From Herbaspirillum sp. (GTDB lineage: Bacteria > Pseudomonadota > Gammaproteobacteria > Burkholderiales > Burkholderiaceae_D), in assembly GCF_017744395.1 (NCBI RefSeq), contig NZ_JAGIBI010000001.1, forward strand, positions 558,001-622,000: a stretch of DNA of 64,000 bases, in the 5' to 3' direction. A model generated the notes under the pieces. That model did not search any database and was not told the origin of the DNA. It saw only the letters and a program-made list of their open reading frames with translations. Numbering within the stretch: the first letter of the stretch is position 1; the number at the start of each line of letters is the position of its first letter. Position numbers and translations under genes: made by a program. Shown here piece by piece: positions 35,812 through 43,282 of this stretch.

Positions 35812-36855
35812 TCAGCTTCCGCCTTGCGCGTGGGCTTCGTCGAAGAAATAGTCCTTCCACGATGCCGGGCGGTGCTTGATCGCGCCCACATCGGCCAGGA
35901 ACGCAGCCAGCTTGTAGGTGTTCTGGGGCTGCAGGGTGTACTGGACATCGGGCGAGGAAATGATCTCCTGCACGAAACTCACCGGCAGCTTCGAATTCTC
36001 CAGGCGGACATAGATGGCCGCGGCTTCGGCCTTGTTGTTGCGCACGAAGGCCAGGGCTTCGGCCAGGGCCTTCCGGAGCGCGATGAAGGTCTTGGGGTTG
36101 TCGCGCTGGAAACGTTCCGGCGCCCAGAGGATGTTGAGGGTGGCGGGGCCGCCGAGGATGTCGTAGGAGGTGGTGATCTTGCGGATGGCAGGATCCTTCA
36201 GTTCCTGGAACTGGAACGGCGGGCTGGCGAAGTGCGAATTGACTTCCGTCTTCCCCGACAGCAGCGCCGCCGCGGCTTCGCTATGGGGCAGGCTGACGGT
36301 CAGTTCATCGAAGTGGTTGAACTTGTCCTTGCCATACTTTTCGCTGGCGGCGATCTGCAATAACCGCGCATGCAGGGACACGGTCGTGGCGGGCAGGGCG
36401 ATGCGATCCTTGGGGCTGAAGTCGCCGAGCGTCCTGACCGCCGGATTGCGGGTCAGCAGGTAGGTGGGCAGCGACCCCAGCGCGGCGATGGCCTTGATAT
36501 TCTGCTTGCCGTAGGTGCGGTCCCAAACCGTCAGCAAGGGCGGCAGGCCGGTGGAGGCCACGTCGAGCGTATTGGACAGGATCGCATCGTTGATGGCGGC
36601 GCCGCCGGAAAGCTGCTTCCATTCGACTTGCGCCTGGATGCCTTCCTGGCCGGCGTATTTTTCGATCAGCTTCTGGTCGCGCACGACGTGCAGCAGGATA
36701 TCGCCGACATCGTACTGGTAGGCGATGCGGATTTGCCCCTCCGCATGCGCCGCGCCTGCCGTGGCCAGCGCCAGCATGGCCGGCGCCAGGCGCTTGGCAA
36801 GGCGTGCAAACCAATGCCGCGGTTTCTTGTGGTGGTTCCGGTTCGATAACTGCAT
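35812..36855 (-). CDS. NMT1/SsuA-like periplasmic substrate-binding protein (orphan)
   Basis: A 347-residue protein with signal peptide ending AHA-EGQ and an NMT1/ABC-type fold: VEWKQLSGGAAINDAILSNTLDVASTGLPPLL, SPKDRIALPATTVSLHARLLQIAA. Relatives bind sulfonates, nitrate, taurine or pyrimidine precursors. No ATPase or permease gene adjoins it; it converges on fetB-like and is divergent from the signalling island. Ligand unknown. Confidence 0.82.
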   Translation of the reverse strand: MQLSNRNHHKKPRHWFARLAKRLAPAMLALATAGAAHAEGQIRIAYQYDVGDILLHVVRDQKLIEKYAGQEGIQAQVEWKQLSGGAAINDAILSNTLDVASTGLPPLLTVWDRTYGKQNIKAIAALGSLPTYLLTRNPAVRTLGDFSPKDRIALPATTVSLHARLLQIAASEKYGKDKFNHFDELTVSLPHSEAAAALLSGKTEVNSHFASPPFQFQELKDPAIRKITTSYDILGGPATLNILWAPERFQRDNPKTFIALRKALAEALAFVRNNKAEAAAIYVRLENSKLPVSFVQEIISSPDVQYTLQPQNTYKLAAFLADVGAIKHRPASWKDYFFDEAHAQGGS

Positions 36856-37241
36856 CCAGGGCTCCTCGATACCTGCCGCCGAACTCAGAATAAGTTCTCG
36901 CCGCGGCAGAGAAAGCCTGACATCGTATTGGCCTGGAAGCGGATGTCCAAAGAATGTTTACGAGGATACTTAGCCGTTTTTTACGCTGGGAAGAGAACCT
37001 CTTGCCAACGACAAACTGGATGCCAAGCCGGCCGCCAGTCGAGTCGTCGCAGCCTGTTGCAAACCGGCAATGGTAATGCGTGATGTGGTTCGACAATAGC
37101 CGGCGCCGGGCAATCTATTTCTCAAGGAAAATTTATTAATCGCGCTTCTTTCCCCCTTAATCAATCTCTGCGGCGGTGATAGTATGAAAGAAATTATTCC
37201 CACATAAGTATCAGGCCAGGCGACGGTTCTCCAGGGGGCAT
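36856..37241. other. divergent intergenic region
   Basis: 386 bp between the NMT1-type binding protein and the receiver-kinase gene, AT-richer than neighbours near 37100-37200. It should hold promoters for both. A sigma70-like pair toward the kinase is listed separately; nothing else recognisable. Confidence 0.5.
37157..37185 (+). promoter_or_regulatory. possible promoter of the signalling island
   Basis: TTAATC (37157-37162), 17 bp, TAGTAT (37180-37185), 57 bp before the ATG at 37242. Moderate matches with correct spacing. Confidence 0.3.
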
Positions 37242-38417
37242 ATGTCCAGATTCGTCCCGTCTTTGCGTATTGTTGTCGTAGACGACCAGCTCACGCACCT
37301 CAAGGCGTTGTGCGACATATTGGAACAGCACGACTTTGAGACAACCGCCTGTTCGAGCGGCGAAGCGGCGCTTTCCCGGCTTAGAGAAGATTCTTTCGAT
37401 CTGTTGTTGACCGACTTGGCCATGCCCGGTATCGACGGTCTGGCCTTGATAGAGGCGGCGCGCGCATTCGATCCTTGCATCGCCTGCGTCATCATGACCG
37501 GGGCGGGCACGGTAGACACGGCGGTCAAGGCGATGAAAATAGGCGCGCTCGACTACATCATCAAACCGTTCAAGGCGGCCACCTTGCTACCCGCTCTGGA
37601 GCGGGCCGTCGAGTTCCGCCAGTTGCGGCTGCAAAACGTCAAATTGGAGGCTGCGCGCCAGGAGGAGGCGCGGGCCAACCAGGAGAAGTCGGCTTTCTTG
37701 TCCGGCACGAGCCACGAGTTGCGCGCGCGGTTGAACAGCATGCTTGGTTTTGCGCAGACACTGGCCAGTGGCCAATTCCCGAACGGTGAAAGCGACCGGC
37801 AGCGCTTCGCACAGAGCATTGTCCAATCCGGAAAGCGCTTGCTGTCGCTGGTCAATGAGATACTGGATCTGGCCCAGATCGAATCGGGCAAAGCGCCGCT
37901 GGTGATCGGCCCGGTGGCGTTGGATGCGGTGCTGCGCGAGGCCTATGCCATCGTCACGCCGCTGGCGCAGGCGCGCCAGATCGCGTTGGCGCCGCCGCCC
38001 GAATCCGGATTGGAGTTGTGCGCGGACCAGAGGCGGCTCAAGCAAATCCTGGTGAATCTGCTGTCGAATGCGATCGTATGCAGCCGCGAGCGCGGCGAAG
38101 TCAGCGTCAGCTGCGAACGGCAGGATGGCTATGGGCGTGTTGCCATCACCGATAGCGGGAAGGGATTAAGTCCGGCGCAACTGGCCACCATCTTCCAGCC
38201 TTTCGGCCTCGCCGGAGACGGGGATGGCGACGAAGAAGGCACCGGCCTGGCGCTGGCTATCGCCCAACGGCTGGCCGCAGCCATGCGCGGCAACATAGAA
38301 GTGGAAAGCCAGTTGGACGTGGGCAGTACCTTTCGTATCGCTTTGCCGCTTCAGGACGCGATGGCAAGCAAGCCTGTCAATCCCGACGCCATGCCGTTCA
38401 GCGTCGATAGCAAATAA
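37242..38417 (+). CDS. receiver-histidine kinase hybrid (REC-HisKA-HATPase), soluble
   Basis: A 391-residue protein without membrane segments: receiver (1-125; VVVDDQ, Asp58 in LLLTDLAMPGIDG, MTGAGT, IIKPF), then a kinase core with H-box GTSHELRARLNSML (His158; the usual Pro after HELR-x is replaced by Arg), N-box NLLSNAIVCSRE, and G-boxes DSGKGLSP and GTGLALAIA. It is paralogous to the protein at 42074. CCAGGGGG precedes the ATG. With its input a receiver, it likely relays phosphate from another kinase in the island. Confidence 0.88.
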   Translation: MSRFVPSLRIVVVDDQLTHLKALCDILEQHDFETTACSSGEAALSRLREDSFDLLLTDLAMPGIDGLALIEAARAFDPCIACVIMTGAGTVDTAVKAMKIGALDYIIKPFKAATLLPALERAVEFRQLRLQNVKLEAARQEEARANQEKSAFLSGTSHELRARLNSMLGFAQTLASGQFPNGESDRQRFAQSIVQSGKRLLSLVNEILDLAQIESGKAPLVIGPVALDAVLREAYAIVTPLAQARQIALAPPPESGLELCADQRRLKQILVNLLSNAIVCSRERGEVSVSCERQDGYGRVAITDSGKGLSPAQLATIFQPFGLAGDGDGDEEGTGLALAIAQRLAAAMRGNIEVESQLDVGSTFRIALPLQDAMASKPVNPDAMPFSVDSK

Positions 38418-38431
38418 TTCCGGGAGCCGCC

Positions 38432-39451
38432 ATGAAACATCCGGGCAGCAAAACCATGCTACTGCTGTCACTTGTCATTGTTCTCGTTGCCGGTATCGGT
38501 TTATGGCTTGGGTTGCGTTCGGCAGGCGGACCGCCGCCGGCGGTCGAGTCTATTACCATCGCGACCAACACCGACTATGTGGGCGCATGCCCGGTGATGG
38601 CGGCCCAGAGCCAGGGTTATTTTGCCAGCCATCAGCTCAGCGTGCAGTTGCGGCCTTACAGCAGCGGCAAGCAAGCCTTGGACGCGGTTTTGTCGGAGAA
38701 GGCGGATATGGCGACGGTAGCCGATATCCCCGTCATGTTTGCCGCGCTCAACGGCGTACCGGTCCAGGTGATCAGCACCATCTTCCGCACCGGGCAGGAT
38801 CATGGACTGGTGGCGCGGCGCGACCATGGCATCAACCAGGGCAGCGATCTCAAGGGCAAGCGTATCGGCGTCACGCTGTCCACCTCGGGACATTTCGCCC
38901 TGGAAGTATTCCTCAACCGCCAGCGCCTCGACACCCGCGACGTACAGTTGCGGAACTATCCCCCCGATGGCTTGCTGCAGGCGCTCGTTAACGGCGAGGT
39001 CGACGCCGTCAGCGGCTGGGATCCGTTCCTGACCCTTATCCAGGAGCGGTTGGGAGCGGCTGCCTTGCGGTTCCCGGGGAAGGATATCTACGAAAGCATT
39101 TACAACATGGTGGCGCCAACGCCGTATCTGCAACAGCATCCGCAGACCGTCATACGGCTGTTGCAGGCGCTGGAACAGGGGGCGCAATTTTGCCGCACCA
39201 AGCCAGCTGCGGCGGCCGACCTCCTGCCCCGGCTCACGCCCGAGGGCAAGGCGGCGCTGCTGGCCGAATGGCCTTCGCATCATTTCGGGCTGGAGCTCGA
39301 CCAGAGCCTGTTGCTGGTGCTGGAAGACCAGTCTCGCTGGGCGATCAAGGGCAGGTTGAGCCCCGTGAACACGGTGCCCAACTTTCTCGACTATATCTAC
39401 GTGGATGGGATGAAGGCCGTCAGTCCCGCTGAGGTGACGATCATCAATTAG
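38432..39451 (+). CDS. membrane-tethered NrtA/SsuA-like substrate-binding protein
   Basis: A 339-residue NMT1/SBP-like protein (ITIATNTDYVGACPVMAAQSQGYF, ADMATVADIPVMFAAL, LKGKRIGVTLSTSGHF, GEVDAVSGWDPF). The N-terminus (LLLSLVIVLVAGIGLWLGL, about 10-28) looks like a signal anchor with no clear cleavage or lipobox, so it is probably tethered to the inner membrane. It lies 14 bp after one kinase and 10 bp before another and no permease or ATPase is present, so it likely serves as a ligand-sensing subunit rather than for transport. That role is inferred. Confidence 0.8.
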   Translation: MKHPGSKTMLLLSLVIVLVAGIGLWLGLRSAGGPPPAVESITIATNTDYVGACPVMAAQSQGYFASHQLSVQLRPYSSGKQALDAVLSEKADMATVADIPVMFAALNGVPVQVISTIFRTGQDHGLVARRDHGINQGSDLKGKRIGVTLSTSGHFALEVFLNRQRLDTRDVQLRNYPPDGLLQALVNGEVDAVSGWDPFLTLIQERLGAAALRFPGKDIYESIYNMVAPTPYLQQHPQTVIRLLQALEQGAQFCRTKPAAAADLLPRLTPEGKAALLAEWPSHHFGLELDQSLLLVLEDQSRWAIKGRLSPVNTVPNFLDYIYVDGMKAVSPAEVTIIN

Positions 39452-39461
39452 GGAGCCTTGC

Positions 39462-41981
39462 GTGAAAATCACCACTCGTCTCAAGCTCGCCCAGTTCTTA
39501 TGCATTGTCTTGTTGGCAATCATGGCCGTCATCTTCGTTCGTACCACGCTGCAGATGCGCAATGAAGTGGCCAAGGCGGAGATCACCGGCGAGGTGCTGC
39601 GGGCGGCGGCCGGCTTGCGCCACCTGTCGCTGGAATATGTGCTGCATCACGAGACGCGCAGCCGCATGCAATGGCGGCAACGGCAGCAGTCGCTGCAGCG
39701 CCTGATTGCCACCAACGCAGGCTTCGACTCCCAGGATGAACTGGCGATACTGGACGATCTGCGCCAGCGCTTGCAGTCTATCGGCAGCCTGTTCAGCGAG
39801 TTGGAAGGAGTGCAAACAGAATTCCAGCGCACGCCGGAACGGCGTGAAATCCTGCTGGAACTGGAGGAGCGGCTCACCGGCCTGATCATGAACCGTGCGC
39901 AGAACATGATGTCGGGCGCCGAGGACCTGGCGCGTCTCAGCCGCGAAAACATCCTGGCGGCGCAGCGCGATCTGATGATTGCCGGCGCCGCGCTTGGCGG
40001 CTTGATCCTGCTCGTGGTGCTGGGCGCGATGGGCTTGACCATCCGCAGCGTGACGGCGCCGCTGTCGCGCCTGCACAAGGCCACCGAAGTGGTGGGCGGC
40101 GGCGGCCTGGATTTTGCGCTCGACTTGCGTACCGACGATGAAATCGGCAGTTTGGCGCGTTCTTTTGACCATATGGTCGAGCGCTTGAAAAAAACCACGG
40201 TCTCGCGCGATGAACTATTACAAGCCAACCAGGCCCTGCAGACGGAAGTGGCGGAGCGGCAGGCCGCCGAAGGCAAGGTCCTGGCCCAACTGACGCGGAT
40301 GAGCCTGCTGCACCAGATCACCCGCTCGATCGGCGAACGGCAGGATTTGCGCAGCATCTTCCAGGTGGTGATCCGCAGTCTGGAAGACCAGTTGCCGGTC
40401 GATTTCGGCGCCATCTGCCTTTATGTTGACGGCGAACTGGTCGTCAGCGGCGTCGGCGTGCGCAGCTACGACCTGTCGATGGCGCTGGCGATGGGCGAGA
40501 ACGCGCACATCGCGATCGACCAGAATGGCTTGTCGCGCTGCATAGCCGGCCAATTGGTCTATGAGCCGGACATCAGCGCGGTCAATTTCCCGTTTCCGCA
40601 GCGGCTGGCCAAGGCCGGGCTGGCGTCGATAGTGCTTGCCCCCCTGCTGGCGGAGAACACCGTATTCGGCGTGCTGATCGTGGCGCGCCGCCAGAAAAAC
40701 GATTTTTCCAGCAGCGATTGCGAATTCCTGCGCCAACTGAGCGAGCATGTGGCGTTGGCCGCCAACCAGGCCAAGCTATATGCGACGCTGCAGCAAGCCT
40801 ATGACGACCTGCACCAGAGCCAGACGCAAGTCACCAAGCAGGAGAGATTGCGCGCGCTCGGCCAGATGGCTAGCGGCATCGCCCACGACATCAACAACGC
40901 CATCGCGCCAATCGGCCTGTATGCCGAATCGTTGCTGGAGACCGAGCGTGGCCTGAGCGAGCGCGGGCGCGCCAACCTGCAAGTCATTGAGCGCGCCATC
41001 GATGATGTGGCGGCGACGGTGGCGCGTATGCGCGAATTCTACCGGCAGCGCGAACCGCAACTTACGCTCAGCACGGTCAATGTCAATCTGATGGTGCGCC
41101 ATGTGGTCGACCTGACCCGCGCGCGCTGGTCGGACATGCCCCAGCAACGCGGCATCGTGATCGAGATACGGCAGGACCTGGGCGAGAACATTCCCGCCGT
41201 CCTCGGGGTCGAGGGCGAAATCCGCGAGGCGCTGACCAACCTGCTGTTCAACGCGGTCGACGCCATGCCCGATGGCGGCACGGTAACGCTGCGCACCCGT
41301 TATATCGAACACCTGGCCGACGGCGCCGGGCCGCATGTGCTGGTCGAAGTCAGCGACAACGGCACAGGCATGGACGAGGCGACGCAGCAGCGTTGTCTCG
41401 AGCCGTTTTTCACTACCAAGGGGGAACGCGGCACAGGCCTGGGACTGGCGACCGTATATGGCATGACCGAACGGCATTCGGCGCGCATCACCATCGAATC
41501 GCAACTGCACGTGGGCACTTCGGTCAAAATGTACTTTCCGGTGGCGGCGGTGGTGGCCGATGGCGCCGCCATCGCACCTTCGCCCAGGCCCACGTCGAGC
41601 CTGAAAATATTGATCGTGGATGACGATCCGACGCTGCTGGCGTCGCTGGGCAATATCCTGAGCGTCGATGGGCACGATGTCACGCAGGCCGACGGCGGCC
41701 AGGCCGGCATCGACCGTTTTTGCGCGGCCAACGCGGCCGGACAGGACTACGCGGTGGTGATCACCGACCTGGGCATGCCGTACGTGGATGGCCGCAAGGT
41801 CGCCGAGACGGTGAAGCGAATCGCGCCGGCGGTGCCGGTGATTTTGCTGACAGGCTGGGGGCAGCGGATGATTCCCGAAACCGGCGACGAGCCGGTGAAT
41901 GTGGACCAGGTATTGAGCAAACCGCCGAAGATCCGCGAACTGCGCGCCGCATTGGCCAAATGCGTGGAGCGCCGGGCTTGA
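39462..41981 (+). CDS. hybrid sensor histidine kinase (TM-HAMP-GAF-HisKA-HATPase-REC)
   Basis: An 839-residue kinase with GTG start (GGGAG six bases upstream). TM1 (9-27), helical periplasmic part (28-168), TM2 (172-193), HAMP (195-245), coiled coil, GAF-like domain (290-438), H-box GQMASGIAHDINNAIAPIGL (His475), N-box NLLFNAVDAMPDGG, G-box GTGLGLATV, and a C-terminal receiver (about 715-830; VDDDP, Asp in VVITDLGMP). HAMP and TM layout suits signal input from the adjacent tethered binding protein. No DNA-binding output. Confidence 0.88.
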   Translation: MKITTRLKLAQFLCIVLLAIMAVIFVRTTLQMRNEVAKAEITGEVLRAAAGLRHLSLEYVLHHETRSRMQWRQRQQSLQRLIATNAGFDSQDELAILDDLRQRLQSIGSLFSELEGVQTEFQRTPERREILLELEERLTGLIMNRAQNMMSGAEDLARLSRENILAAQRDLMIAGAALGGLILLVVLGAMGLTIRSVTAPLSRLHKATEVVGGGGLDFALDLRTDDEIGSLARSFDHMVERLKKTTVSRDELLQANQALQTEVAERQAAEGKVLAQLTRMSLLHQITRSIGERQDLRSIFQVVIRSLEDQLPVDFGAICLYVDGELVVSGVGVRSYDLSMALAMGENAHIAIDQNGLSRCIAGQLVYEPDISAVNFPFPQRLAKAGLASIVLAPLLAENTVFGVLIVARRQKNDFSSSDCEFLRQLSEHVALAANQAKLYATLQQAYDDLHQSQTQVTKQERLRALGQMASGIAHDINNAIAPIGLYAESLLETERGLSERGRANLQVIERAIDDVAATVARMREFYRQREPQLTLSTVNVNLMVRHVVDLTRARWSDMPQQRGIVIEIRQDLGENIPAVLGVEGEIREALTNLLFNAVDAMPDGGTVTLRTRYIEHLADGAGPHVLVEVSDNGTGMDEATQQRCLEPFFTTKGERGTGLGLATVYGMTERHSARITIESQLHVGTSVKMYFPVAAVVADGAAIAPSPRPTSSLKILIVDDDPTLLASLGNILSVDGHDVTQADGGQAGIDRFCAANAAGQDYAVVITDLGMPYVDGRKVAETVKRIAPAVPVILLTGWGQRMIPETGDEPVNVDQVLSKPPKIRELRAALAKCVERRA

Positions 41982-42073
41982 GCGCCGGGAGGCGCGCGTG
42001 ACTTATCGGCCCGCGTCAAGCGCCAGGGCAGCATTGCAAACCGATCTCTACTTAAACTTGGTTGGGTGCCAGC

Positions 42074-43246
42074 ATGCAACTTAAATCATCGCCATATGTC
42101 CCGCCGGATGCTCAACTTGACGGCGCAAGGCATGTTTCCAGTCCGAGCCGTGTCATTGTGGTTGACGATGAGGTTGCGCAGATGCGCGCATTGTGTGAAA
42201 CCCTGGGCGACCATCACTATGAGGTCGAGGGATACTCCGCTGCCGGATCGGCCCTGGCGGCCCTGCGTGAAAGGCGTTTCGACTTGCTGCTGACCGACCT
42301 GATGATGCCGGAGATGGATGGCATCACTCTGTTGCAGGCGGCGCATCAAATCGATCCCGACCTGGTCGCGATCATCATGACCGGCGAGGGAACGATCATC
42401 AGCGCCGTGGACGCGATGAAGTCAGGGGCATTGGACTACATCCTCAAGCCCTTCAAGCTGTCTGTCGTCCTCCCGGTGCTTGAGCGCGCTCTCGGCATAA
42501 GGGATTTGCGGATCAAGAATGCCATTCTGGAAGCCCGTGAGCGCGAACACATGCTGGAACTGGAAGCCGCGCTCAAGGATTTGGAGGCCTTTTCCTATTC
42601 CGTGTCACATGATTTGCATGCGCCTGTGCGAATTGCGGGATCTTATCTGACGATGTTATCGGAGGATTTTTCCGAACAGCTTCCCGCCGAGGCGAGCCGC
42701 TTTCTCAATGTCGCCCAGCGCAGCATAGACCATATGAGGCAATTGGTTGACGACTTGCTGCGTCTGGCGCGGCTGGGGCGCCAGCCTTTGGCGAAGCGCC
42801 GGGTGAATATGGAGGCGCTGGTGCAGGAAGTGCTGGCGGAACTGCTTGCCACGGCGCCTGAACGCGAGATTGCCATTGAAACGGATGAACTGCCGGCTTG
42901 TGTCGGGGACGTCGGCTTGCTGCGCCAGGTCTATTTCAACCTGCTGTCGAATGCGCTGAAGTTCACCCGCGATCGTCAAGCGCCGCTTATCCAAATCGGC
43001 GCGCGCCCGGAAGATGGGCAATCGGTCTATTTTGTGCGCGACAACGGCGCCGGCTTCGACATGCGCTACGAAGCCAAGCTCTTTGCCGCCTTCCAGCGAC
43101 TGCATAGCTCTGCTGAATTCGAGGGTTCAGGTATCGGCTTATCCATTACGCACAAGATCATTGAGCGCCATGGCGGGCGTATCTGGGGGGAGGGCGAGCC
43201 GGACCGAGGCGCCACCTTCTATTTCACTTTGCCGGCGGCGACTTGA
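42074..43246 (+). CDS. receiver-histidine kinase hybrid (REC-HisKA-HATPase), soluble
   Basis: A 390-residue protein: receiver (25-140; VVDDEV, Asp75 in LLLTDLMMPEMDG, MTGEGT, ILKPFKL) then a phytochrome-class kinase core, H-box EAFSYSVSHDLHAPVRI (His179), N-box NLLSNALKFTRD and G-box GSGIGLSI. It resembles the protein at 37242 in arrangement and in the receiver. Start ATG at 42074 is preferred; a TTG 12 bases upstream is in frame. Ends 36 bp before the convergent EAL gene. A possible phospho-source for that protein's receivers. Confidence 0.87.
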   Translation: MQLKSSPYVPPDAQLDGARHVSSPSRVIVVDDEVAQMRALCETLGDHHYEVEGYSAAGSALAALRERRFDLLLTDLMMPEMDGITLLQAAHQIDPDLVAIIMTGEGTIISAVDAMKSGALDYILKPFKLSVVLPVLERALGIRDLRIKNAILEAREREHMLELEAALKDLEAFSYSVSHDLHAPVRIAGSYLTMLSEDFSEQLPAEASRFLNVAQRSIDHMRQLVDDLLRLARLGRQPLAKRRVNMEALVQEVLAELLATAPEREIAIETDELPACVGDVGLLRQVYFNLLSNALKFTRDRQAPLIQIGARPEDGQSVYFVRDNGAGFDMRYEAKLFAAFQRLHSSAEFEGSGIGLSITHKIIERHGGRIWGEGEPDRGATFYFTLPAAT

Positions 43247-43282
43247 GATATCCAGTTCAGGCCAGCAATTCTTGCGGCCTTG

